Assembly (NCBI RefSeq): GCF_046523945.1
Contig: NZ_CP171363.1
Span: 2,480,001-2,544,000, forward strand
DNA: 64,000 nucleotides
Origin: Faucicola mancuniensis
GTDB taxonomy: Bacteria; Pseudomonadota; Gammaproteobacteria; Pseudomonadales; Moraxellaceae
Reading direction: 5' to 3'
Part shown: in pieces, positions 8,193 through 16,285 of the stretch
Position numbering within the stretch: the stretch's first letter is position 1
Layout: every line of letters starts with the position of its first letter
The notes under the pieces: generated by a model
Seen by the model: the letters and a program-made list of their open reading frames with translations, nothing else
Told to the model about the DNA's origin: nothing
Databases searched by the model: none
Program-made: the position numbers and the translations under genes

Positions 8193-9059
8193 TTATTTGG
8201 TTAAAACTTGTTCATGCAGTTGTTTTAACCCTTCATTCATTGCCTGTTGCAAAATAGCAGTCAATTCATCACGGCTTTTGCCGATAGGACTAATCGGTCC
8301 AAGCGGTAAAACATAGGCTTTGGCAGGGCGATTGTCAAGCACACGTTTGACACTGTCCAAAAAGTTCATGTCGCCAAAATACGGAATTTGGTCGTCCAAC
8401 TGCCCTTTTTCGTTCACATAAGCAATCACAATCGGCTGAATATTCACGCCTGTGTCAAGTGAGGCTTGTAACAATTTACCATAGATTTTTTTGATTGTCG
8501 TGCCGTCTGTGGTGGTCGCTTCTGGAAAAAACACCACAGGCGAGCCGTCTTTTAAAAAGCTCGCCATTTGGTCGCTGACACTGCCTGTATCGCCAGAACC
8601 ACGATGAATAAACAAGGTATTGCCCACTTTGGCAAGCCAGCCAATCAAGGGCCATTTGGCGATTTCTGCTTTTGATAAAAAAAACGTCGGAATCACACTA
8701 CCGACCACAGGAATATCCAGCCATGAGATATGGTTGCTTGTCCATAGGGCATGGGCTTGCGGAATGGGTTTGACAGGGACGACTTCCACATTGACCGATT
8801 GGCAAAATGAACGACAAAAGGTCTGAATTTGTTCAATGATATAGCTGTTTGGTGTGTCTGGCGTGTGGCTGATTTCGTAGGCTTTTTGGCTCACTTTTGC
8901 CAAAGCGGTTACTGCATTGCCCACTCGTTTGGTGCGTGCCAGTTGGGTTTTGATGGCAGATGGTGTGTAGTTTTTTGGGTTTATCAGTTGTTTTGTGGTG
9001 CTGATGGCAAGTGATTTTATTGTGCTTTGATTGGGCTGATTTTGTTGGCGATTTGCCAT
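8193..9059 (-). CDS. 1-acyl-glycerol-3-phosphate acyltransferase family protein (PlsC-like)
   Basis: 288 residues. The acyltransferase motif I NHISWLD (His110, Asp115) and a motif III-like FFPEATTTDG (177-186) identify the PlsC/LPLAT fold, which transfers an acyl chain to lysophospholipids at the inner-membrane face. The first 60 residues are basic and poorly conserved, longer than in minimal PlsC. It may be the main PlsC or a paralogue acting on ornithine- or lyso-lipids. It is divergent from hflX across 187 bases. Confidence 0.8.
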   Translation of the reverse strand: MANRQQNQPNQSTIKSLAISTTKQLINPKNYTPSAIKTQLARTKRVGNAVTALAKVSQKAYEISHTPDTPNSYIIEQIQTFCRSFCQSVNVEVVPVKPIPQAHALWTSNHISWLDIPVVGSVIPTFFLSKAEIAKWPLIGWLAKVGNTLFIHRGSGDTGSVSDQMASFLKDGSPVVFFPEATTTDGTTIKKIYGKLLQASLDTGVNIQPIVIAYVNEKGQLDDQIPYFGDMNFLDSVKRVLDNRPAKAYVLPLGPISPIGKSRDELTAILQQAMNEGLKQLHEQVLTK

Positions 9060-9246
9060 AAGGTTACCTTTTTTAAGTTTACAGTTGTTTTTGCTTATTA
9101 TAACAAGTTATGGCTTGTTTTGGCAAAAAGTTTGGCAAAAATACACAAAGCATGATAATTTTAACAAATGTTTGTGTCAAATTGATTGCAATTTTTGCAC
9201 TTAGCATTATTATAAGGGTAAGTTTTGACAAAAAAAGGACAACTAT

Positions 9247-10653
9247 TTGGAATATTTTGACCGACATCAAGGGGGCGAAAATGCGATTTTGGTGCATTTG
9301 ACGCTCACTAACATGACCGACCCAGACGATTTAGAAGAGTTTCAACTGCTAGTAGATTCGGCAGGTGCAAGCCAAAAAGCCATTGTAACAGGCACACGCA
9401 GTAAGCCTGATGCCAAATTTTTTGTCGGCACAGGCAAAGCCGAAGAAATCGCCGAATTGGTCGCAGAACACGAAGCGGATATTGTGATTTTTAATCACAG
9501 TTTAACGCCATCGCAAGAGCGAAATTTGGAAAGACTTGTCAAATGCCGAGTACTTGACCGTACAGGGCTGATTTTGGATATTTTTGCCCAACGTGCCAGA
9601 ACCTATGAAGGCAAACTGCAAGTGGAACTGGCACAGCTTAACCATCTGGCAACTCGTCTGGTGCGTGGTTGGACGCATTTGGAACGGCAAAAAGGCGGTA
9701 TCGGCTTGCGAGGGCCTGGCGAAACCCAGTTAGAAACTGACCGTAGACTACTCCAAATCCGTGTCAATCAGCTCAAAGCCAAACTGGACAAAGTCAAACA
9801 AACCCGCTCACAAGGGCGAGCCAAACGCCAAAAATCCGACATTCCAACTATCTCACTGGTCGGCTATACCAATGCGGGCAAATCTACTTTGTTTAACCGA
9901 TTGGCAAATGAAAATATTTATGCTGCCAATCAATTATTTGCGACCCTTGACCCCACGTTACGCCGTGTTAATTGGACTGGTTTGGGGGCGGTGGTGTTGG
10001 TGGATACAGTCGGTTTTGTGCGTCATTTACCGCATGAATTGGTAGAATCGTTTCACGCCACACTTGAAGAAACTTTGGAAGCCGATTTGTTGCTACACGT
10101 CATTGACAGTAGCCGAGAAGACATGCACGAACAGATAGATGCGGTAAAAAATGTATTAAGTCAAATTAACAATGATGTGCCAGTTTTAAATGTGTTTAAC
10201 AAAATTGATATCACAGGCGAACCGCCACATATCGGCTACAGCGAAGAAAATACGCCCAATCGTGTCTATGTTTCCGCCCATACTGGAGCTGGGATTGATG
10301 AGCTAACCCTTGCGGTGCAACAACTGATTGCAGGACATTTACAGTCGTATCAGTTAGTTTTGCCTGTTAATTTGGCACAAGCGGGCAAGCTGTTAAACGA
10401 ACTGCACCAACTTGATGTGATTGACAGCCTAAATTATGACGACAATGGACAAACCTTAGTTACCGTCAATATCTCAAATGCAAAACTGTTACAACTATTA
10501 GGACAATACCAGATACAGCCTGAACACGTGTTATCAGACGCTAATGTCAAACGCTTAGTACCACGGCTTGAACCATTTGAAAAAGCACAAAAAGAAAAAC
10601 AAATACAAGCATTTGGCTATGACCCAGATGTTTGGTTGGGTGGCGATTTTTGA
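9247..10653 (+). CDS. hflX: GTPase HflX
   Basis: 468 residues. The N-terminal HflX domain begins YFDRHQGGENAILVHL, followed by a glycine-rich segment (GIGLRGPGETQLETDRR) and the G domain with GYTNAGKST near 204-212, DTVGFVRHLP and NKID. HflX is a ribosome-associated GTPase that rescues or splits stalled ribosomes. The start is a TTG: it is preceded at proper spacing by AAAAAAAGGAC, and homologues begin at the same point (FDRY-x-x-GE), so the in-frame ATG codons further in are too late. No hfq is present upstream; the neighbour is a divergent acyltransferase gene. Confidence 0.93.
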   Translation: MEYFDRHQGGENAILVHLTLTNMTDPDDLEEFQLLVDSAGASQKAIVTGTRSKPDAKFFVGTGKAEEIAELVAEHEADIVIFNHSLTPSQERNLERLVKCRVLDRTGLILDIFAQRARTYEGKLQVELAQLNHLATRLVRGWTHLERQKGGIGLRGPGETQLETDRRLLQIRVNQLKAKLDKVKQTRSQGRAKRQKSDIPTISLVGYTNAGKSTLFNRLANENIYAANQLFATLDPTLRRVNWTGLGAVVLVDTVGFVRHLPHELVESFHATLEETLEADLLLHVIDSSREDMHEQIDAVKNVLSQINNDVPVLNVFNKIDITGEPPHIGYSEENTPNRVYVSAHTGAGIDELTLAVQQLIAGHLQSYQLVLPVNLAQAGKLLNELHQLDVIDSLNYDDNGQTLVTVNISNAKLLQLLGQYQIQPEHVLSDANVKRLVPRLEPFEKAQKEKQIQAFGYDPDVWLGGDF

Positions 10654-10770
10654 GCGTTTTTACTAAACCATTTTTTGAATAAATAGGTTGTATTTTTTGC
10701 TTTTATTTTGGCAATGGCTTGATTATAATAAAACTTTTTATAGTTAAGTAATTTGACAAAATTAAATCAT

Positions 10771-10848
10771 ATTCTTATTCCCTCCCAAAGGGAGGGGAAC
10801 TCCCTCCCCATTAGGGGAAGGGTTGGGATGGGGGAAATTGATAAGAAT
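10771..10848. repeat. GC-rich extragenic palindromic repeat
   Basis: Inverted ends ATTCTTAT (10771-10778) and ATAAGAAT (10841-10848) flank an unusually G/C-rich core with two internal palindromes: CCCTCCC-AAA-GGGAGGG, then CCCTCCCC-ATTA-GGGG. Its composition contrasts sharply with the AT-rich surroundings. It lies in the 248-base gap between hflX and lrgA and looks like a dispersed REP/MITE-type repeat. The rest of that gap is AT-rich without a visible gene. Confidence 0.6.
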
Positions 10849-10901
10849 TATTTAAAACTGTCTTATTACTTATGTCAAAATCCAGCCATCAAGGAGTGAT
10901 T

Positions 10902-11324
10902 ATGCCAACCATTGCCGCGATAAAACAACGCTTTTTTCCCATGCTTGTAACCTTGCTGATGGTGATTGTCGTACGTGAAAGTTGCATGGTGTTTAACCGT
11001 GCGATTGGCTTTGAATCCGCTGGCAACATCATTGGCATGGTGGTGATGTTTATTTTGCTGATGATTTGGCGATTTAGCAAAGGTTTGCCAACGTGGCTCA
11101 CCGATTCTACCAATATTTGGCTAAAAGACAGTGGCTTTGCATTTTTACCGATTACCGCAGGTGCTGGACTTTTATTGTTTAATTTGGGCGATGAATTGCT
11201 CAGCATGGTAGCGATTATGGCGATTAGCACACTCTTTCCGCTATGGGCAATCGGACATTTGGCAGAACGTTGGCTAAACGGTCGCACCCTTCGCCAAAAA
11301 TCATTTTCCCAAAAAAAACAATAA
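10902..11324 (+). CDS. lrgA: LrgA/CidA family holin-like membrane protein
   Basis: 140 residues with four predicted membrane helices and the family signature NLGDELLSM near the C-terminal third. LrgA/CidA proteins are small holin-like membrane proteins that act with LrgB/CidB in membrane permeability, autolysis or export of small metabolites. The ATG at 10902 is chosen over an in-frame ATG 30 bases upstream because AAGGAGTGATT lies directly before it. lrgB follows after 15 bases, so they form an operon. Confidence 0.85.
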   Translation: MPTIAAIKQRFFPMLVTLLMVIVVRESCMVFNRAIGFESAGNIIGMVVMFILLMIWRFSKGLPTWLTDSTNIWLKDSGFAFLPITAGAGLLLFNLGDELLSMVAIMAISTLFPLWAIGHLAERWLNGRTLRQKSFSQKKQ

Positions 11325-11339
11325 TTTGGAAGAAAATTC

Positions 11340-12074
11340 ATGATTTTAAGTGCCTTAACTTCCAACTTACCACCCGAATATTTGCAAAATGTCAGTTCTG
11401 GCATGGTGATTTTTTGCGTATTGTTGCTCACATTGGTGGCTCATATCGGCTCTCGTGTGTTAAATAGCAAAATCAAAAGCGTCCCTGCCATTATTTTTGC
11501 TATGTGCTTAACTTTGTTATTATTATTTATCAGTCAATGGGGCTATCATCATTATTATCAGGTCGCACAGCCGATTTTTAGCCACTTTTTGGGCTATGTA
11601 ACCGTCATGCTTGCCATTCCATTGGCATCGCTCAATTTTGACGGTATTCCGTTAAAAAAATTAAGCAAAATCATTCTGTTAGCGACTACTACAGGTGCGT
11701 TATTTCCCATGTTATTGGCGACAGGTTTAAGCCTAAACCATGACACCATTATGGCGTTTTCGGCTCGTTCCGTTACCACACCGATTGGGCTAAACATTGC
11801 AGTTTTAGTCAATGCACCGCTTGCGATGGTAAATCTGATTATTGTAGTATCTGGTCTGATGGGTGCATTTGCAGGCAAGTTTTTGTTAAAAGATGTGCAA
11901 GACGATAGAGCCAAAGGCTTGGCATTGGGACTGGTCGCTCATGCGTTTGGTACGGTGGAAGCGTGGCAAATCAGTCCTGTTGCAGGACGTTATGCCGCCT
12001 TTGGCTTGGCTATCAATGGCATTATCACCGCCATTTGGTTTCCGCTCGTGTATTTGGTTTGGCAAAATATTTAA
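11340..12074 (+). CDS. lrgB: LrgB family protein
   Basis: 244 residues, strongly hydrophobic, about seven or eight membrane segments. Typical LrgB/CidB features are the GYVTVMLAIPLASL segment, SARSVTTPIGL near the middle and GLALGLVAHAFGTVEAW in the C-terminal half. It partners LrgA encoded immediately upstream. Recent work links such proteins to pyruvate or glycolate transport in other bacteria; the substrate here is not evident. Confidence 0.88.
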   Translation: MILSALTSNLPPEYLQNVSSGMVIFCVLLLTLVAHIGSRVLNSKIKSVPAIIFAMCLTLLLLFISQWGYHHYYQVAQPIFSHFLGYVTVMLAIPLASLNFDGIPLKKLSKIILLATTTGALFPMLLATGLSLNHDTIMAFSARSVTTPIGLNIAVLVNAPLAMVNLIIVVSGLMGAFAGKFLLKDVQDDRAKGLALGLVAHAFGTVEAWQISPVAGRYAAFGLAINGIITAIWFPLVYLVWQNI

Positions 12075-12106
12075 AAAAAGTATTGTAAAATCAATGAATT
12101 ATACTA

Positions 12107-12141
12107 TTTTCCACAAAATCTGTGGATAACCTTGTGGATAA
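12107..12141. promoter_or_regulatory. Cluster of DnaA-box-like sequences
   Basis: TGTGGATAA occurs at 12121-12129 and again at 12133-12141, both exact complements of the DnaA box TTATCCACA, in the same orientation and 12 bases apart. TTTTCCACA at 12107-12115 is a one-mismatch box in the opposite orientation. A very AT-rich stretch with T and A runs follows to 12432 (the rest of this 358-base gap shows no gene). The match to the consensus is direct; DnaA binding is inferred. Confidence 0.5.
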
Positions 12142-12432
12142 CTTAAAAACTTGACAAGTTAAAGATGATAACCACAAGGCTTTGCTTAAAATTGTATATT
12201 TTTTAACCAAATTTTGGATAAAAATTTTGTTAAAAAAACCAATCAGTTAGCGTTAAACAAATTTTTTTTATGGTTTTTTTGACATTTTTTTGGCTTATTT
12301 TTTAACCATTGGTAACAATTGTTTCTACCAATTATCCAAATTTTGACAAAAAATTCGCCATTTTTGTTGATTTTGTGATATATTTAGCACAACTTAATGA
12401 GCATGTGAATTTTTAACAAAATAGGTAAACTT

Positions 12433-13137
12433 ATGTTTGTAAAACAGACAGGCTTTTTGACTGCCAAGACTTTGCGTATGGCGATATTGGGCGTTGGTTT
12501 GTTGTCCTTATTTCCAATGGCAAATGCTGGCAATATGTATGTTTTTAAAGACAGTAAAGGTCAAGTGTTATTAACCAATGTGGTGAATAATGGTCGCCCT
12601 GCTGGGGATAATTTTCAAAAATTTACCCAAACGGTGAAAGTAACTTATTATCCTGACACCAATGTGCATAGCTATAGTAACTGGGGAAGCAATGAAGCGG
12701 CTGTCCCTGCAAGCGGTAGCAAAAATAAAAATGCGTATGATAGCTTGATTGTGGCATCAGCGTTGCGTCATGGTGTAGACCCTGCTTTGATGAAAGCGAT
12801 GATGCACACCGAATCAGGCTTTAATCCCAATGCTCGCTCGCCTGTCGGCGCTCAAGGGTTAATGCAACTCATGCCTGCCACTGCTCGTCGTTTTGGTGTC
12901 ACCAATGCGTGGGACCCTGCTCAAAATATTGAAGGAGCGGCAAAATATATCAAATATTTAACCAATCGTTTTAGCAATCTGCAACACGCCGTCGCAGGCT
13001 ATAATGCAGGTGAAGGCAATGTGTCAAAATATGGTGGCATTCCGCCATTTCGTGAAACTCGTGATTATGTACAGCGTGTGATGAGCCGTTATAATAATCT
13101 GTATCGCAATGACCCAAATTTGCAAGCTCGCCGTTAA
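12433..13137 (+). CDS. Lytic transglycosylase (SLT domain) with signal peptide
   Basis: 234 residues. Residues 1-32 are a signal peptide with likely cleavage after ANA. Residues 33-90 contain a small N-terminal domain starting NMYVFKDSKGQVLLTN, like the DUF4124 class. Residues 100-225 are a lysozyme-like SLT domain: catalytic Glu127 in HTESGFNPNARS, then GAQGLMQLMPATA and VAGYNAGEGNV. It cleaves peptidoglycan glycan strands in the periplasm, producing anhydro-muropeptides. It is monocistronic, with a terminator after the stop. Confidence 0.9.
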   Translation: MFVKQTGFLTAKTLRMAILGVGLLSLFPMANAGNMYVFKDSKGQVLLTNVVNNGRPAGDNFQKFTQTVKVTYYPDTNVHSYSNWGSNEAAVPASGSKNKNAYDSLIVASALRHGVDPALMKAMMHTESGFNPNARSPVGAQGLMQLMPATARRFGVTNAWDPAQNIEGAAKYIKYLTNRFSNLQHAVAGYNAGEGNVSKYGGIPPFRETRDYVQRVMSRYNNLYRNDPNLQARR

Positions 13138-13161
13138 TATTATCAAACCTTGTTAATATTT

Positions 13162-13189
13162 AAAAACCAGTTTTTTGACTGGTTTTTTT
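13162..13189 (+). terminator. Terminator of the lytic transglycosylase gene
   Basis: Stem AAAAACCAGT / ACTGGTTTTT with a six-base loop and T-run, 25 bases after the stop codon. Confidence 0.85.
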
Positions 13190-13331
13190 ATGGTGAAAAT
13201 TTTGATTTAAATCCAAATTTTGCAAAATTTTTACGAAAATATACAATTTTCTGCAAAAAATATCTTGTTATTTGGGCAATTTATGCTTATAAATAAGCTA
13301 TCTTTTTTTATCCATCTTTTTGGGAGCGTAT

Positions 13332-14222
13332 ATGTTAAGAATTGGGTTGTTTTTATTAACCAATATTGCCGTGATGGTCGTGTTTACCATCGTGATGAAT
13401 ATCATTGCACCAATGCTCGGTATTCGCTTAGGCTCAGGTGGCATGGCAGGACTTATGGTCATGTGTTTTATGTATGGCATGATTGGCTCAATGATTTCGC
13501 TATTTATGTCAAAATGGATGGCAAAAAAATCCACAGGCACGCAAGTAATTGAACAACCGACAAGCCAAATGGAAGTGTGGCTTGTGGAAACCGTCCGTAA
13601 ACAAGCCCAAATGGTGAACATTGATATGCCAGAAGTGGGAATTTTTGATAACCCATCGCCCAATGCGTTCGCAACAGGTTGGAACAAAAACAAAGCCTTG
13701 GTTGCTGTGTCCACAGGTCTGTTACAAACCATGAACCAAGACGAAGTAGAAGCAGTGCTTGCTCACGAAATCGGACACGTTGCCAATGGTGATATGGTAA
13801 CGCTTGCATTGGTGCAAGGCGTGATGAATGCCTTTGTGATGTTTTTTGCTCGTGTGATTGGGCAAATCATCGACCGTGTCGTCTTTAAAAGTGAAAACGG
13901 CTATGGCATTGGCTACTATATGACAACGATGGTGCTAGATATTGTCTTTGGCATGGTGGCATCGGCGATTGTGATGTGGTTTTCACGTTTTCGTGAATTT
14001 CGTGCAGACGAAATGGGGGCAAAATTGGCAGGTCGTGAAAAAATGATTTCTGCGTTAAATATGTTAAAACCTGCTAGCCAACGCCCTGACCATATGCCTG
14101 AAGGAATGAAAGCGTTCGCCATCAGCGAAGGCAAGGCAGAAGGCTTTAGTTTTGCCAAACTATTTGCCAGCCACCCAAGCCTTGATGATAGAATTGAGCG
14201 TTTACAAAAACAATCGGCTTAA
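13332..14222 (+). CDS. htpX: Zinc protease HtpX
   Basis: 296 residues. Two N-terminal membrane helices precede a cytosolic M48 metalloprotease domain with HEIGH at 145-149 and the third zinc ligand Glu222 in REFRAD; two more hydrophobic segments follow the HEIGH motif. HtpX degrades misfolded inner-membrane proteins alongside FtsH. The start is the ATG at 13332 (MLRIGLFLLTN, as in homologues), with TGGGAG five bases upstream; the TTG 12 bases earlier lacks a site. Confidence 0.95.
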   Translation: MLRIGLFLLTNIAVMVVFTIVMNIIAPMLGIRLGSGGMAGLMVMCFMYGMIGSMISLFMSKWMAKKSTGTQVIEQPTSQMEVWLVETVRKQAQMVNIDMPEVGIFDNPSPNAFATGWNKNKALVAVSTGLLQTMNQDEVEAVLAHEIGHVANGDMVTLALVQGVMNAFVMFFARVIGQIIDRVVFKSENGYGIGYYMTTMVLDIVFGMVASAIVMWFSRFREFRADEMGAKLAGREKMISALNMLKPASQRPDHMPEGMKAFAISEGKAEGFSFAKLFASHPSLDDRIERLQKQSA

Positions 14223-14241
14223 TCATAAACTTGAACAAACA

Positions 14242-14271
14242 AAAAAGACAGCCATTTGACTGTCTTTTTAT
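14242..14271. terminator. Bidirectional terminator between htpX and the GAPDH gene
   Basis: Stem AAAAAGACAG (14242-14251) / CTGTCTTTTT (14260-14269) between two convergent stop codons. Confidence 0.85.
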
Positions 14272-14287
14272 TTTTTACAGCTAAAAA

Positions 14288-15637
14288 TTAACCATTCTTC
14301 GCCATTGTTTCTGCCACACGAATCACTTGCGTGCTATAACCCATTTCATTGTCATACCACAAATACATCACCGCACGGTTATCGGTAGCAAGTGTAGATT
14401 TTGCGTCCCAAATCGCCACTTTTTCACAGCCCACAAAGTCGGTAGAAACCGCTTCATCAGAATTTGAATACGCAATTTGCTCTTGCCATTGTTCGCTCTC
14501 GCTTGCCTTTTGGATAAAGGCGTTTAGCTCATCTACCGAACCAACCGATTTTTTGAAATTCAAATTCAAAATCGCAAGTGAAACGTTTGGCGTAGGCACA
14601 CGGATTGAACTGCCAGAGAGCTTGCCTTTTAGCTCTGGAATGGCTTTGCTCACCGCTTTTGCCGCCCCTGTGCTGGTCATCACCATGTTTAGTGTTGCTG
14701 CTCGTCCACGTCTTTCGGCTTTGTGGTGGTTGTCCACAAGGTTTTGGTCGTTGGTAAAGGCGTGAATGGTTTCCATGTGTCCATTTTCAATGCCGTATTC
14801 ATCATTTAGTAGCTTTAAGGTTGGCGTGATGGCGTTGGTGGTACAACTTGCCGCCGATACGATGGTATCCGTGCCGATGGTGTTGTCATTAACACCCCAA
14901 ACGATGTTTTTAATCTCGCCACTGGCAGGGGCGGTGAGAAGCACTTTTTTAACGCCTTTTGATGCCAAGTGCTTGCCAAGTCCTGCCTCGTCTTTCCATT
15001 TGCCCGTGTTGTCAATAACGATGGCGTTGTCAATGCCGTGTGCGGTGTAGTCCACTTCGCTTGGGTCGGACGCATAAATCACCTTGATAAAACGCCCATT
15101 TGCCACAATACCGCCATTAGCTTTGTCCACCACCACAGAACCGTCAAACCAGCCGTGTACGCTGTCTCGCTCAAGTAGGCTTGCTCGCTTGTCAAGGTCG
15201 GTATCGCCAGCAGGACGCACCACGATGGCTTTTAGTTGCAAGCCCTTATCAGATGCAGGACGGCTCATTAGCAGGCGTGCCAAAATACGCCCAATACGCC
15301 CAAAACCATACAGCACCACGTCTGTCGTTGGAATGCTCTCGCCTGTGGCAAAGTCGTCTGCTTTTTTACCCGCTTTTACCGCTTGAGCCAAATCAAGGGT
15401 CAAATCCGCCACGCCCTTTTGCACCAATGCCTGTGCCAATGCTAGGCTATCCGCCACATTGACGCCATTTTGGTCGTGTTTTGCCAAAATTTGTGCCACG
15501 TTTAACGGCAAACGCTCACCAAAAAACAGCACATTGACATTATTTGCACCCAGTTGTGCCAACGCCACTAACAGATTGGTTGCATTTGATTCTTGGGTTT
15601 GACGGTTTTGAAGATGGGATTGATAGATATTTGACAT
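14288..15637 (-). CDS. Glyceraldehyde-3-phosphate dehydrogenase, long N-terminally extended type
   Basis: 449 residues from the ATG at 15637, which has AAAGGTAAACTT upstream; an in-frame start 39 bases earlier lacks a ribosome site. About 110 N-terminal residues (helical, Gln/Leu/Ala-rich) precede the Rossmann domain, which starts VVLYGFGRIGRILARLL. The catalytic Cys265 lies in SAASCTTNAITP, and the substrate-loop RRGRAATLNMV and C-terminal WYDNEMGY are present. It interconverts glyceraldehyde-3-phosphate and 1,3-bisphosphoglycerate. The extended form is a known class in Acinetobacter, Pseudomonas and relatives, often tied to gluconeogenesis. A second, short GAPDH-family gene lies at 30582-31670. 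Confidence 0.92.
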   Translation of the reverse strand: MSNIYQSHLQNRQTQESNATNLLVALAQLGANNVNVLFFGERLPLNVAQILAKHDQNGVNVADSLALAQALVQKGVADLTLDLAQAVKAGKKADDFATGESIPTTDVVLYGFGRIGRILARLLMSRPASDKGLQLKAIVVRPAGDTDLDKRASLLERDSVHGWFDGSVVVDKANGGIVANGRFIKVIYASDPSEVDYTAHGIDNAIVIDNTGKWKDEAGLGKHLASKGVKKVLLTAPASGEIKNIVWGVNDNTIGTDTIVSAASCTTNAITPTLKLLNDEYGIENGHMETIHAFTNDQNLVDNHHKAERRGRAATLNMVMTSTGAAKAVSKAIPELKGKLSGSSIRVPTPNVSLAILNLNFKKSVGSVDELNAFIQKASESEQWQEQIAYSNSDEAVSTDFVGCEKVAIWDAKSTLATDNRAVMYLWYDNEMGYSTQVIRVAETMAKNG

Positions 15638-15772
15638 AAGTTTACCTTTAGATGTGATTAAAAAATAAAAAAACATAAAAAATCGGCTAAAACTGTCAAG
15701 ATTATAAAATAAAATGATAGATTTGGCAAATTTTATTTATTGTTAAAATAAGGGTATTTTTTAAATAAATAA

Positions 15773-16003
15773 TCAAAATTTTATACAAACTCCATACCCC
15801 ATCAAAAAACTGATAATTAGCCAAAACAATAGTTTGTTACTTCCCCACCAGTCCGCTTCATACTAGCCACGAAGCCAGCTGATAATATCGGGTGTAAACC
15901 AAAATCGCAGACATTCCAAAAACTCGTCCATCGTTTCAAACAACAGCCGAAATAGCAAAAAAGCCGTTATCAAACTTGTTAAAATTGCCAAAATTAAGTT
16001 CAC
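15773..16003 (-). pseudogene. Small membrane protein gene interrupted by an in-frame TAG
   Basis: Read leftwards from GTG at 16003 (AAGG nine bases upstream) the frame gives 46 residues: a hydrophobic helix (VNLILAILTSLITAFLLFRL), then FLECLRFWFTPDIISWLRG. It meets TAG at 15865-15863 and continues without a frame change for 29 more codons (YEADWWGSNKLLFWL and a second hydrophobic segment) to TGA at 15773. Together they would make a 76-residue protein with two membrane helices. The continuous protein-like composition across the TAG suggests a nonsense mutation in a once-intact gene. The FTPDIIS...DWW pattern resembles small uncharacterised gammaproteobacterial membrane proteins as I recall them. 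It follows the gene at 16020 by 16 bases. Confidence 0.6.
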
Positions 16004-16019
16004 TTTTAATTACCTTGAT

Positions 16020-16202
16020 TTATTCAATTGAAGATTGATAAATCTTTTCTAATTTTGCCACCAATTTTAGCAATTTTTCTCGATTTTTGCCAAGTTTTAT
16101 CCAAAGTGGTAAACGTGAAATCGTGCTTCCATTCCCCACAAGTCCATGACGCTCTCGCAAATCCGCCTGCAAAAATCGTTTTAATTCAAGCAAATTGGAC
16201 AT
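16020..16202 (-). CDS. Small uncharacterised protein (60 residues)
   Basis: The frame is open from 16253, but the ATG at 16202 gives a compact basic protein, MSNLLELKRFLQADLRERHG..., ending KLVAKLEKIYQSSIE. The upstream residues are atypically hydrophobic and no ribosome site favours the longer form; the signal before 16202 is also weak. No family recognised; helical, basic and soluble. It sits between the Nudix-TenI gene (upstream) and the split small membrane-protein gene (downstream) on the same strand and could be cotranscribed with both. Confidence 0.5.
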   Translation of the reverse strand: MSNLLELKRFLQADLRERHGLVGNGSTISRLPLWIKLGKNREKLLKLVAKLEKIYQSSIE

Positions 16203-16285
16203 TTCACCAACGCAGGAAAGGTATAGTGTGACCAATGTGAGAACCATCGTCAAGATAACGAAACTGTTGTTTTTCTTGTATCATA

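Noticed and set aside
12075..12432. Chromosomal origin of replication at the DnaA boxes
   Set aside because: Only two exact boxes and one near match are seen, no dnaA, dnaN, recF or gyrB nearby; kept only as a DnaA-box group.
14349..15462. Several long reading frames on the plus strand opposite the GAPDH gene
   Set aside because: They mirror a well-conserved coding gene, lack ribosome sites and have unnatural composition.
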